A stretch of 64,000 nt of DNA from Streptomyces minutiscleroticus (GTDB lineage Bacteria > Actinomycetota > Actinomycetes > Streptomycetales > Streptomycetaceae): assembly GCF_014650875.1 (NCBI RefSeq), contig NZ_BMVU01000007.1, positions 1 to 64,000 of the forward strand, written 5' to 3'. Under the pieces are notes generated by a model. It saw nothing but the letters and a program-made list of their open reading frames with translations, searched no databases and was not told the DNA's origin. How positions within the stretch are numbered: the first letter of the stretch is position 1; each line of letters starts with the position of its first letter. Below are positions 1 through 7,885 of this stretch, piece by piece. The position numbers and the translations under genes were made by a program.

Positions 1-109
1 ACGGATACGCCCCCGGCTCCCCCAGCTTCTCCACCGGATCCCACCCCGCAAGGGCCTCCGGACCGTAGACCGGCTCGATGGGCAGACCGGACTCCGACTC
101 GCGTGCCAT
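1..109 (-). CDS. Methylmalonyl-CoA-mutase-family large subunit, N-terminus only
   Basis: The gene begins at an ATG whose complement is at 107-109 and leaves the window on the left, so only about 36 residues are visible. The translation starts MARESESGLPIEPVYGP and continues with GWDP..EKLGEPGAYP, which I recognise as the N-terminal lead-in of B12-dependent acyl-CoA mutase large subunits (methylmalonyl-/ethylmalonyl-CoA mutase, MeaA-like). The catalytic barrel and cobalamin domain lie outside the window. The expected role is carbon-skeleton rearrangement of a branched acyl-CoA in the cytoplasm. The exact substrate cannot be told from this fragment. Confidence 0.7.
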   Translation of the reverse strand, partial: MARESESGLPIEPVYGPEALAGWDPVEKLGEPGAYP

Positions 110-328
110 GGTGTGTGCCTCCAGCTGAGCTGTTTCGTGGGTACGGATCCGACCCTCGCGACGGACTGTAGTGGCGGCCGTGCGGCCGGTGGAGGGAGCA
201 CGCCTTTGAACTTGCTCACAGACCGGGGGAGACCACGCTCACACGCGTCACGCGGAGTTCGCGGACGCGTGTCGGTGGGCAGCATCCCTGCTGCACCGGA
301 GACCGCACCGAGAGCCGCGGGGGACCCC

Positions 329-1252
329 ATGCGCCCGTTCCGTACCGCCGTCGCCGCACCGCCCGTCCGCGCCGGTCTGGCCGCGTGCGCGGTGTTCGCG
401 CTGCTGTGCGCCTGTGAGCCGCAGGCCGGCGGCGCGCAGGGGCGGCAGCCCCCGCCCATCAGCATCAGCATCGGCCCCACGGGCACGCCGGACGGCAAGG
501 GCGGGGCGGCAAAGGGGAGCGGTGGTGGCCGGGAGACGGCCGGCGCCCCGGCGAAGGGGAGCGGAGGCGGGGCCTCCCGGTCCGCGCCGCCCGCCGCCTC
601 CACGCCTGCGGCCGCCCCCGCCGCGGTCCTGTGGTCGAGCGGCGACACGGGCCCGCGGGTGCGCGAACTGCAGGCCAGGCTGCGCCAGGTCGCCTGGCTC
701 CACGACGGCCCGACCGGCACCTACGACGACCTGACGGCACAGGCCGTCGAGGGCTTCCAGCGCAAGCGCGGGCTGCCGCGCACGGGCGAGACGGACACCG
801 TCACCTGGCAGCGGCTGCGGGGGATGACGCGCGAACCGGGCTACTGGGAGCTGTACGCCATGGGCGGCCAGCCCGCCGCGCCGCCCGACCCGCGCTGCCT
901 GAGCGGACGGGTGCTGTGCATCAGCAAGACCAGCCGCACCCTGCGCTGGATGATCGACGGCCGGACCGTCTCGACCATGGCCGTGCGCTTCGGCACCGAG
1001 CACACGCCCACCCGCGAGGGCGTCTTCAAGGTCTACTTCAAGTCACGCCACCACGTGTCGACGCTCTACGACTCCCCCATGCCGTACGCGATGTTCTTCA
1101 GCGGCGGCCAGGCGGTGCACTTCTCGCAGGACTTCGCGGCGCGCGGCTACTCCGGCGGCTCGCACGGCTGTGTCAACGTCCGGGACGAGAAGGCCGTCGC
1201 GGCGCTGTTCGCACAGGTGAGGAACGGGGACAAGGTCGTCGTGCACTGGTGA
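329..1252 (+). CDS. L,D-transpeptidase (YkuD domain) with peptidoglycan-binding domain, exported
   Basis: The 307-residue product starts at the ATG at 329. The open frame extends further upstream, but that part lacks a signal sequence, whereas the ATG gives MRPFRTAV and a hydrophobic stretch ending in a lipobox-like LCAC (about residue 30), suggesting a lipoprotein or secreted protein. A Gly/Ser/Pro-rich linker follows, then a PG_binding_1 helical repeat (around RVRELQARL and AVEGFQRKRGLP). The C-terminal YkuD catalytic domain has the hallmark SHGCVNV with the catalytic Cys and the upstream His. L,D-transpeptidases form 3-3 crosslinks in peptidoglycan outside the membrane. The gene stands alone and ends in a strong hairpin shared with the convergent sigma-partner gene. 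Confidence 0.9.
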   Translation: MRPFRTAVAAPPVRAGLAACAVFALLCACEPQAGGAQGRQPPPISISIGPTGTPDGKGGAAKGSGGGRETAGAPAKGSGGGASRSAPPAASTPAAAPAAVLWSSGDTGPRVRELQARLRQVAWLHDGPTGTYDDLTAQAVEGFQRKRGLPRTGETDTVTWQRLRGMTREPGYWELYAMGGQPAAPPDPRCLSGRVLCISKTSRTLRWMIDGRTVSTMAVRFGTEHTPTREGVFKVYFKSRHHVSTLYDSPMPYAMFFSGGQAVHFSQDFAARGYSGGSHGCVNVRDEKAVAALFAQVRNGDKVVVHW

Positions 1253-1276
1253 CGGCGGCGGCGAGGAGTGAAGAGC

Positions 1277-1317
1277 CGGCGCGGGCGGGACCGGGGGAAC
1301 GTGTCCCGCCCGCGCCG
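1277..1317. terminator. Perfect hairpin terminator between convergent genes
   Basis: A 14-bp perfect inverted repeat (CGGCGCGGGCGGGA at 1277-1290, its complement at 1304-1317) with a 13-nt loop begins 25 bp after the L,D-transpeptidase stop. No T-run follows, which is usual for GC-rich actinobacteria. It can serve both the plus-strand gene and the minus-strand gene ending at 1459. Confidence 0.75.
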
Positions 1318-1458
1318 ATGGGCACTGAGCCGTGGGTACGGGGGGAACCCCGGCTCGTGCGAAGCCGATGACCAGTCGGCTCATCTCCTACAGCGCCGGG
1401 GCGGCCGAAACTGTCACACCTGGCTCGCGGAAAGTTCAAAGCGGTACGAGAACACAGG

Positions 1459-2583
1459 TCAGGAGGCCGGCGAGGGGTGGGGCAGCGGCAGGGAGCCGGT
1501 TCCGGTGCCGGGCAGCCCGGCGGGGTGCGGCGGGTGCGGCCGGCTCGTGACCGGCTTCGTCGGTGCGGACCGGACGCCGCCGCGGGAATGCCCGTCACCC
1601 GTGCGGACGCCGCCCGGGCGTATGGAGGCGTCGCCGTCGTCGGCGCCCTCGTCGTCGCCGTCGCCGGTGCCCTCGTCGTCGCCGGCGTCGTTCTCGCCGC
1701 CCTTGCCGCGGCCGTCCCGGTCCGGCGTCCCGGCGTCCCGGCCGCCGCGGCCGTCGGAGCCCTTCTGCTCCGCGTCCTTCAGCAGGCCCTTGCAGTACTT
1801 CCGCACGTGCTGGGCGCCGTTCGCCGCCTCCTCGAGACCGCGCAGGCGCTCGATGCCCAGCGCCTTGCCGTCGCGTACGTCGCGGCAGGCCGAGGCGGTC
1901 CCGTGCCGCCGCGCGCCGGCCTCGTCGTCGTGGGGGCCCGCGCCGGAGCCGGACCGCGGGCCGGCGGCGGAGCCGCGGGCCTCGTCGCGCGACGGGGCGT
2001 CCGGCGCGACGGACCCGGACGTGCCGCCCCCGGGCGCGGGGGACGCCGGTCCGCCGTCCGCGCTCGCCCCGGGCGACGGTGTGAGAAGCGGGCGGCCGGT
2101 CGGGGAGACGGCCGCCGAGACGGAGGCGGCGGGCCCGGGGCGCTCCCCGTCGAACGGCGTCGGCAGGATTCCGGTTCCGGCGGCGACCGCCGCTCCGCCG
2201 ATCGTGCCGGCGGCGAGGGCCGCCGCCAGGCCGAGGCGCACGGGGCGGCCCCAGACGGAGGGGCCGGATCTGTCCCGGCGCGGGACGGCGACGTGGACGA
2301 CGCCCATGTCGCAGGCCTCGTCCGTACGTCTGCGGACGCCGGGCGCCGGGTGCGGCCGCTCGGCGGCGGCACCGGTGCGGGCCTGTCGGAAGGCGGCCAC
2401 GGCGGCGGCCTCACCGGGCAGTTCGGGGCCGGTGGGCGGGGTCCCGGCGGCCAGTGCGCGCAGGGTCCCGGCGAGCCGGTCGGCCCGGGCGCGGACGGCG
2501 GCGTCGGCGCATTCGAGCGGCTCTCCGCGCAGCAGGCGTTCCGCCGCCTCCCGATTGAGCCACTTGTCCTGCTCGTCCGCCAT
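1459..2583 (-). CDS. Membrane partner (putative anti-sigma) of the adjacent ECF sigma factor
   Basis: The protein has 374 residues. Its ATG overlaps the sigma factor stop (TGATG), so the two are probably translationally coupled. The cytoplasmic N-terminus contains the helix AVAAFRQAR, one transmembrane segment lies near residues 115-138, and a long Ala/Gly/Pro/Asp-rich extracytoplasmic tail follows, containing two Cys (around SACRDV and KYCKG). No HxxxCxxC zinc anti-sigma motif is present, so the anti-sigma role rests on gene position, topology and similarity to the partner of the second sigma factor (stop at 3702), which shares the AVAAFRxAR helix. It could instead be a sensor or effector controlled with the sigma factor. 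Confidence 0.6.
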   Translation of the reverse strand: MADEQDKWLNREAAERLLRGEPLECADAAVRARADRLAGTLRALAAGTPPTGPELPGEAAAVAAFRQARTGAAAERPHPAPGVRRRTDEACDMGVVHVAVPRRDRSGPSVWGRPVRLGLAAALAAGTIGGAAVAAGTGILPTPFDGERPGPAASVSAAVSPTGRPLLTPSPGASADGGPASPAPGGGTSGSVAPDAPSRDEARGSAAGPRSGSGAGPHDDEAGARRHGTASACRDVRDGKALGIERLRGLEEAANGAQHVRKYCKGLLKDAEQKGSDGRGGRDAGTPDRDGRGKGGENDAGDDEGTGDGDDEGADDGDASIRPGGVRTGDGHSRGGVRSAPTKPVTSRPHPPHPAGLPGTGTGSLPLPHPSPAS

Positions 2584-3257
2584 CACATGTCCTTCTGCGT
2601 CCGCGTCCGCGTATCCGTCACACCGGCGGACGTCACCGGACGGGGGCGCGGTTCTCGCGGCAGGGCCACGACGGCGGGCGGCCCGGGGGATTCCGGATCG
2701 TCGCCGAGGAGCTCCGCGAGCCGCTTGAGACCGCGGTGCGCGGCCGTGCGGACGGCGCCCGGGCGTTTGCCGAGGGTCTCGGCGGCGGTCTTCGCGTCGA
2801 GGCCGACGACGACGCGGAGCACCACGGCCTCGGCCTGGTCCTGCGGGAGCCGGGCGATGAGGGAGAGGGTGCTGTCGGTGGCGAGCGCCTCGATGGCCTC
2901 GCCCGCGGTGTCGGACTCGGCGGCCCGGCCGGTGAGTTCGCTCTCGTCGCCGCCTATGGCGGGCCGCCGGCCGCGCATCCGGATGTGGTCGAGCGCGCGG
3001 TTGCGGGCGATGCGCGCGGCCCAGCCGCGGAAGCGGTCCGCATCGCCGCTGAACCGTCCGAGGTCCCGGGCGATCTGCAGCCACGCCTCGGACGTGACGT
3101 CCTCGGCGTCCGGGTCGCCGACCAACGTCCGTACGTACCCCAGGAGCCGCGGGTGCACCGATCGGTACACAGTCCGGAAACCGGTCTCGTCCCCGTCCTG
3201 TGCCGCAAGCACCGCCGCGGTCAGCTCCGCGTCCTCCCCCAGCACCGCGCCCCTCAT
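2583..3257 (-). CDS. ECF-type RNA polymerase sigma factor (first of two paralogs)
   Basis: The product is 224 residues if started at the ATG at 3257; the frame is open to 3395 but the extra N-terminus is Arg-rich and does not look conserved. Region 2 is clear (LLGYVRTLVGDPDAEDVTSE, then FRGWAARIARNRALDHIR) and region 4 is clear (LPQDQAEAVVLRVVVGLDAKT, GKRPGAVRTAAHRGLKRL). It would direct RNA polymerase to an unknown regulon. It overlaps the downstream membrane partner by one base. The paralog starting at 5317 has the same blocks in the same order, indicating tandem duplication of the sigma/partner pair. The upstream non-coding stretch may carry an autoregulated promoter, but I could not define one. 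Confidence 0.85.
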   Translation of the reverse strand: MRGAVLGEDAELTAAVLAAQDGDETGFRTVYRSVHPRLLGYVRTLVGDPDAEDVTSEAWLQIARDLGRFSGDADRFRGWAARIARNRALDHIRMRGRRPAIGGDESELTGRAAESDTAGEAIEALATDSTLSLIARLPQDQAEAVVLRVVVGLDAKTAAETLGKRPGAVRTAAHRGLKRLAELLGDDPESPGPPAVVALPREPRPRPVTSAGVTDTRTRTQKDM

Positions 3258-3701
3258 TGCGCCCAGCCGGCGCCGCTCTCGCGGACCGGGTTCTCGCCGT
3301 CGTGACTTCCTCGATTGGTGGTTGCGGTCGTGCTCCGCATCCGGCGCGAAACGCACGTTACGACGTGAAACCGGTGCGCGTCCACGACCGTACAACGTGC
3401 AACTAACTCGTGACCCAAGGGGTGTGACACAAACCGCACCCGTGGCGCTGTAGAGAGTACGGGCCGCCGCGCGGCCCGTGCCGCGCGACGGTCGGGGCCT
3501 CTCCTGTGGGGGGTGGCGGCCCCGGCCGTTGCCATCGGCGACGGGAGCTCCCCGACAGGGGAGCTCCCGTTTTCTGCTGTCGGGGACGCGCCGCTGCTAC
3601 CGCGTGCGGAAGGGGCGCGGGACCGGGCGCACGGTCCCCCGGGGCGGACCGGGGCGGGAGCGGGGCGCTCCGGGCGTCACGCGGGCGACGGGCCGCGGGG
3701 C
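3258..3701. other. Intergenic region between the two sigma/partner pairs
   Basis: No supported gene. It holds the upstream region of the first sigma factor, a 9-bp hairpin (ACGGGCCGC, arms 3459-3467 and 3471-3479) and the strong hairpin at 3541-3570 described separately. The stretch around 3340-3430 is less GC-rich than its neighbours (for example the blocks near 3395-3445) and is the likeliest site of the sigma gene promoter. Confidence 0.5.
3541..3570. terminator. Perfect 13-bp hairpin followed by TTTTC
   Basis: Arms ACGGGAGCTCCCC (3541-3553) and its exact complement (3558-3570) enclose a four-base loop; a short T-run follows on the plus strand. It lies about 130 bp beyond the stop of the minus-strand gene ending at 3702, and can terminate that operon; the T-run favours use on the plus strand. 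Confidence 0.65.
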
Positions 3702-4700
3702 TCACTCCCGTCCGCCGCCCCCTTCGCCCTTGCCGCCGTTGCCGTTGCCGCCGCCGTTCGCGTTGCTCCCGCCGGTCCCGTTGCCGTTGCCGCCGCCGTT
3801 CGCATTGCTCCCGCCGGTCCCGTTGCCGCCGCCGTTCGCGTTGCTGCCGTTGCTTCCGCCGTTGCCGTTGCCGCCGCCGTTCGCGTTGCTGCCGTTGCTT
3901 CCGCCGTTGCCGTTCCCGCCGCCGTTCGCATTGCTCCCGCCGGTCCCGTTGCCGTTGCCGCCGCCGCTGCTCCCGGCGTTCCCGTTGCCCCCGTTGCCGT
4001 TGCCGTTGTTGCCGGCGCTCTCGGCCTTGTCCTTCTTGCCCTTGCCCTTGTCCTTCCCGCCGTTCCCGGGCGTGCCGTCGCCGGACCCGGGCTCCCCGGT
4101 CCCCTCCGGTCCACCACTTCCCGTCGGCGTGGGCGGCGGTGTGCCGGGGGCGGTGGCGGGCGCCGAGGGGGTCGCGGGCCCCGCGCCGCCGGGCGGGACG
4201 CGCGGGGTCGTGACGTCCCGGTCCGGACGGGGCGGGCCGGCGGGTCCGGCGACGTGCCCGATGGTCGCGAACGCCGCTCCGCCGAGGACCACGCTGCCCA
4301 GCAGCAGCGCGCAGACGGTCCGCACGGACCACCGCGCCCCGGCGGCCCTGGGCCGCCAGTCGTCCCGGCGCCGGGTGCGCGCCGCGTGGGCGCCCGCGTC
4401 GCGGGCGGCCCGGAAGGCGGCGACCGCCCGCTCCTCGCCGTCGTCGGCGGCGCCCGGTCTCCGTACGGCCTCCGCGAGCAGCGCGTCGAGGCCCGGGGAC
4501 GCACCGCGTCCGCGCCCGTCCCCCGCGGCGCCCTCCGGCGGCGGGTCGGGCGCGGGCGTTCCGCCGGAGGGCGCGGAACTGCCCCTGGAGGGCGCGGGAT
4601 CGCCGCCGCGCCCGGGCGTGCGCGGACCACGGGCGGCGGGGCCGTGCCGGCCGGCCGCCCCGGACCCGTCGTCCTCGTTCCAGGACCCGTCGCCGTTCAT
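3702..4700 (-). CDS. Membrane partner of second ECF sigma factor, with Asn/Gly repeat tail
   Basis: This 332-residue product starts at an ATG in an ATGA overlap with the sigma factor stop. The cytoplasmic part (residues 1-120) contains the helix AVAAFRAAR seen in the paralog, a transmembrane segment spans about residues 125-149, and a Pro/Thr-rich stalk and a Lys-rich patch (KDKGKGKKDK) precede a repetitive extracytoplasmic tail of about 100 residues made of NGGGNGNGTGGSNA-like units. No zinc anti-sigma motif is present. It is probably a membrane-anchored regulator of the sigma factor; the repeat tail may reach into the cell wall. Position and topology support the call, not a recognised domain. 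Confidence 0.6.
   Translation of the reverse strand: MNGDGSWNEDDGSGAAGRHGPAARGPRTPGRGGDPAPSRGSSAPSGGTPAPDPPPEGAAGDGRGRGASPGLDALLAEAVRRPGAADDGEERAVAAFRAARDAGAHAARTRRRDDWRPRAAGARWSVRTVCALLLGSVVLGGAAFATIGHVAGPAGPPRPDRDVTTPRVPPGGAGPATPSAPATAPGTPPPTPTGSGGPEGTGEPGSGDGTPGNGGKDKGKGKKDKAESAGNNGNGNGGNGNAGSSGGGNGNGTGGSNANGGGNGNGGSNGSNANGGGNGNGGSNGSNANGGGNGTGGSNANGGGNGNGTGGSNANGGGNGNGGKGEGGGGRE
3731..4015 (-). repeat. In-frame tandem repeats encoding Asn/Gly/Ser units
   Basis: Imperfect tandem units of 36, 42 and 45 bp encode SNANGGGNGNG(T)GG-type blocks at the C-terminus of the second sigma partner. Two adjacent 45-bp copies starting at 3841 are nearly identical. All unit lengths are multiples of three, so copy-number change would keep the frame. 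Residues are almost only N, G, S, T and A, a flexible, uncharged composition. Confidence 0.8.
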
Positions 4701-5317
4701 CTCGACTCCCCCAGCGTGCGTGGCGGTTCATCCGTCACATCGTCGACGCCCAGCCGCCGCGCGAGCCGTTTCAGGCCCCGGTGGACGGCCGTGCGGACCG
4801 CCCCCGGGCGCTTGCCGAGCACGCGTGCGGCCGACGGGCCGTCGAGCCCGACCACGATCCGCAGCAGCACCGCCTCCGCCTGGTCCGGGGGCAGTTCGGC
4901 GACCAGGCGCAGCGCGGCCTCCGTGGAGAGGGACTCCAGGGCCTGGTCGTGGGTGCTGTGGGTGCCCGGCAGGTCGAGCACGTCCTGCTCGATGACCGAC
5001 GGCCGCGGCCGGGCCCTCTGCCGCCGCAGGTGGTCGAAGGCCCGGTGCCGCGCGATGGTCGCGGTCCAGCCGCGGAACCCCGCGCCGTCCCCGCGGAAGC
5101 GCCCGAGGTCCCGCGCGATCTCCAGCCACGCCTCGGACGCCACGTCCTCCGCGTCGTCGCCGACCAGACCGCGCAGATAGCCCAGCAGCCCCGGCTGCAC
5201 CAGGCGGTAGGCGACCGCGAAGGCGTGCTCGTCGCCCTGCTGCGCCCGCGCCACGGCGGCGCCCAGTTCCCCGTCGGACCCGCGTCCGCGGTGGGTCTCG
5301 CCTCCTCGGCCCAACAC
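4697..5317 (-). CDS. ECF-type RNA polymerase sigma factor (second paralog)
   Basis: The protein is 206 residues from the GTG at 5317, chosen because GAGGG lies just upstream and because the residues before it look non-coding; a TTG follows directly and is a possible alternative. Region 2 (LLGYLRGLVGDDAEDVASE, FRGWTATIARHRAFDHLRR) and region 4 (LPPDQAEAVLLRIVVGLDG, GKRPGAVRTAVHRGLKRL) align residue by residue with the first sigma factor. It overlaps its membrane partner (ATGA). The regulon is unknown. A TGTGACGTTTCC element lies about 105 bp upstream and recurs before two neighbouring genes. Confidence 0.85.
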   Translation of the reverse strand: MLGRGGETHRGRGSDGELGAAVARAQQGDEHAFAVAYRLVQPGLLGYLRGLVGDDAEDVASEAWLEIARDLGRFRGDGAGFRGWTATIARHRAFDHLRRQRARPRPSVIEQDVLDLPGTHSTHDQALESLSTEAALRLVAELPPDQAEAVLLRIVVGLDGPSAARVLGKRPGAVRTAVHRGLKRLARRLGVDDVTDEPPRTLGESR

Positions 5318-5439
5318 TTCCCTCGTTCGCAGCGAACTCGTCCCCGGGTCCGTCCCCGTGAGGCACCGTGCGGCACGGCCGTCGGCGGCCGTGCCTTCGG
5401 CAACATCTGCGTCGCGCCGCGCGGAAACGTCACAGGCGC

Positions 5440-5895
5440 TCAACGGCCGCGGACCGGTCCCGGCCGCCGGGGCGGCGACGGCCGCGGCAGGCCCCGCGCC
5501 TCACGGTAGAGCGCGCGCACGGATTCGCGCCCGCCGGTCTCGAAGCGCCGCACCACCTTGCCGAGCGGGTTCCACAGCCGGCCGTCCGGCGTCCGCACGC
5601 CCACGGGCCGGCCGAACAGCTCCCGCTGCTCCGGGTCGAACTCGACCCACACGGCGCCGACCCGGCGCACCAGGACCTCGCCGGTGTAGGCGCCGAGTTC
5701 GAACAGGACGCGCCCCGCGTCGGCCGGTTCCCGCCCCTCCCCGCGCATCTCGTCGACGATGAAGTCGACGACGCCCAGGCTGTCGACGGAGTAGTCGAGC
5801 GGCAGCCGCGACCTCGCCGAGACCCGTCGCACGAACTCCGCCGCGCAGCGCCGCATGCGCAGGTCGGCGGTCGCATGCCTGGTCCGCACTCCCAT
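5440..5895 (-). CDS. Unknown protein, paralog of the gene at 6621
   Basis: The 151-residue product starts at the ATG at 5895 behind a good ribosome site (GGAG, about nine bases upstream). I do not recognise the family. Core features are LPLDYSVDSLGVVDFIVDEM, then LFELGAYTGEVLVRR and VGAVWVEF, then RTPDGRLWNPLGKV. The same blocks appear in the neighbour at 6621. There is no signal peptide or membrane segment, so it is probably cytoplasmic. It lies 122 bp upstream of the second sigma factor on the same strand and has the TGTGACGTTC element about 75 bp upstream. A helical DUF-type fold is likely; the function is open. Confidence 0.6.
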   Translation of the reverse strand: MGVRTRHATADLRMRRCAAEFVRRVSARSRLPLDYSVDSLGVVDFIVDEMRGEGREPADAGRVLFELGAYTGEVLVRRVGAVWVEFDPEQRELFGRPVGVRTPDGRLWNPLGKVVRRFETGGRESVRALYREARGLPRPSPPRRPGPVRGR

Positions 5896-6620
5896 GCCGC
5901 GCCTCCCGCTCCGAGTCCTCCGTCCGCGTGCGCGCGGACCGGTCCGCAGAACAGAGCGCAAGGACCCCTCCGAACGTCACACCCGCCGCCGCGCGGGAGG
6001 CCGGGCACCGGCGCCCCGGGGCGGGCGCCGACGGCGGCAGTGACGCAGCGCACACTCTTTCCGGTGGTCTCCGGGGAGTCGTGCGCGCTCAACGGACGAC
6101 GTCACCCGTGGGGCAGGTGACCTCGATGCGAAGACTTCCCAGGGGCGGGGCACTTGAGCCGCGGGACGACGTACGCGCACGAACCGCTCGGTCCGGGGCG
6201 GAGGGCCCGGCCGGCGCGCGGGAGGTGGTCCCGGGCGTCGCCGTCGCCGGGGCCCCCGCCGCGGCGGCGCCCGCGCCCGCCGGCACCGGGTCCGCCGGCA
6301 CCGGGTCCGCCGGCCGCGACGGCGACGGCCGCGCCGGCCTGGTCCTCGGCACCGAGGACGAGGACACCGGCGACGGCACCCTGCTGTACGTACGTACGTG
6401 CCGGCGTCCGCCTCGGGCGCCTCGGGGCGGCCGCCGGGTACTACGGCCCCGCCCGGCTGGGCACGGCGGCCGGGGCCCGGCCGGGCCAGGTGCTCGCGCC
6501 GTGGCCCGCGGCACAGGGGACAACGGGCCGGGCCCACCGGACCGGGCGGCGAAGCGCCCCGCAGGACCGGACGGCGGAGAACCGGGATCCCGTACGAGGG
6601 CGTCCCGGCCCGCTCCGCCG
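5896..6620. other. 725-bp gap without a supported gene
   Basis: Open frames exist on both strands, but their products are Pro/Arg/Ala-rich without recognisable blocks, and none has a convincing start. Contents include a TGTGACGTTCGG element read on the minus strand near 5970, a 15-bp direct repeat (GGCACCGGGTCCGCC, twice, 6281-6314) and a short (ACGT)n-like run near 6388-6400. It may be a decayed gene between the two paralogous unknown genes. Confidence 0.4.
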
Positions 6621-7001
6621 CTACGCGGCGGCCGCCGCCGTCGCCTCCCGGCACAGCAGGTGCAGCGAGCCGTCCCCGGACCAGCAGCGCCGGGCCTCGA
6701 CCACCGGGTCCCAGTACCGGCCGTCCGGGGTGCGCAGCATCAGGCCGAGGTGCGTCTCCAGCCACTCGCCGCCGGTGTGCCGCGCGATCACCTCGCCCGC
6801 GTACGCGCCGAAGCAGCGCAGCACGGTGTGCACGGCGTCGTACGGCGCGCCGTCCCTGCGTATCTCCTGGATCGTGCGGTCGACGCTCCACAGGCTGCGC
6901 GCCGAGTAGTCCAGCCGCAGCCGCGCCCCCTCGCGCAGGACGGCGACCGCGTCCGCCGCCCAGCGGATGGGCCGCGCCGCGGCCGGATGCCTTGTTGCCA
7001 T
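6621..7001 (-). CDS. Unknown protein, paralog of the gene at 5440
   Basis: The product is 126 residues from the ATG at 7001; a GTG at 7013 would add four residues, and neither start has a clear ribosome site. Blocks LRLDYSARSLWSVDRTIQEI, LRCFGAYAGEVIARH, GGEWLE and RTPDGRYWDPVVE match those of the gene ending at 5440, so the two are a dispersed duplicate pair. The protein is shorter and lacks the other copy's Arg-rich tail. It has no transmembrane segment. Function unknown. Confidence 0.6.
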   Translation of the reverse strand: MATRHPAAARPIRWAADAVAVLREGARLRLDYSARSLWSVDRTIQEIRRDGAPYDAVHTVLRCFGAYAGEVIARHTGGEWLETHLGLMLRTPDGRYWDPVVEARRCWSGDGSLHLLCREATAAAAA

Positions 7002-7234
7002 CTGTGCAGTCACACAGAGGAAGATCCGTCCTGCGGGCCCGTCCTGTCACGCCCCGGTCCGGGCGGTACGCCCGACCGACGCGAGACCGCCCCAGGGCTC
7101 TCGCAGGACGGCCACAGGAACTCCCCGGGACCTGCGCGGTTCCGCGCCCGCGGCGGCACGGGCACGGCGGCGGGACCGGTGCCGGGGCGCGGCGTCCGGA
7201 CAGGCACCGGAGGACGGCCGGGGGCGGGTGCCCG

Positions 7235-7795
7235 TCAGCTCCGTCCGCGCGCCCTGCGGGAGACGACCGCGCGCAGCACCCGGCGGCCCTCGGTGGAGAT
7301 CTCCAGGGCCTGGCGCAGTCCGCCGGTCCCCTGGACCGCGAGCAGTTCCAGGACGGCGGTCTGGCGGCGCAGCTCGGCCGCGACGAGCGGCGGCAGGCCC
7401 TCCGCCCCTCCCCCGCGGCGCGCCTCCACCCAGGCGGCGTCGTCCTCGTAGGCGTCGAGCAGCCCGTGCACGCGCAGGGCCGCGACGGAGCAGGCGTCGG
7501 CCCACACGCGCAGGGCCGCGGCGTCCAGGGCGTCCGGGGCGGCCGACAGCATCCCGCGGACGAGCGGCACGGTCTCGTCGCCGGGGCCGCCCGCCTCCGC
7601 GGCGGCGGGCCCGAGGTCCCCGCGCACCTTGGCGAGCCGCTCGCCCCAGTCCGCGTCCTCCGCGAGCCCCGTCCACAGGGGCCGCAGGGTCTCGTCGTCA
7701 CCGCCCAGCAGCGGTACGCAGCGGTCCAGGCACCCCAGGGCGCTCGCCGCCAGTGCCGGTCCGCCGGCTCCGGCGATCAGTTCGACCAGACTCAT
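7235..7795 (-). CDS. Unknown Ala/Leu-rich helical protein
   Basis: This 186-residue product begins at the ATG at 7795, preceded by GGGGAGG at good spacing, and I do not recognise it. It is mostly helix-forming (LIAGAGGPALAASALGCL, LPPLVAAELRRQTAVLELLAV) with a C-terminal basic end (RRARGRS), no signal peptide and no clear membrane segment. It follows the unknown gene ending at 7886 by 90 bp on the same strand, and the two may be co-transcribed. A TGTGACATTCC element lies about 85 bp upstream. Confidence 0.55.
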   Translation of the reverse strand: MSLVELIAGAGGPALAASALGCLDRCVPLLGGDDETLRPLWTGLAEDADWGERLAKVRGDLGPAAAEAGGPGDETVPLVRGMLSAAPDALDAAALRVWADACSVAALRVHGLLDAYEDDAAWVEARRGGGAEGLPPLVAAELRRQTAVLELLAVQGTGGLRQALEISTEGRRVLRAVVSRRARGRS

Positions 7796-7885
7796 CGCGC
7801 CTCCCCTTGCGCCTCCCCCTCGGCGGACGCCGCCTTTCACGGAGCCCGCACATTTTCCCTTACTGCGCCCCGGCCGGCCGGAATG

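Noticed and set aside
3731..4015. Possible CRISPR array in the sigma-partner gene
   Set aside because: Tandem in-frame coding repeats, unit lengths multiples of three, no spacers.
1459..4700. Zinc-binding anti-sigma domain in the sigma partners
   Set aside because: No HxxxCxxC motif was found in either partner, so that specific assignment was not made.
6089..6523. Minus-strand open frame in the 725-bp gap
   Set aside because: Low-complexity, no start signal, no conserved motifs.
5928..7451. Long plus-strand open frame of about 500 residues
   Set aside because: It spans two real minus-strand genes and its product is Pro/Arg/Ala-rich without any recognisable block; a by-product of high GC.
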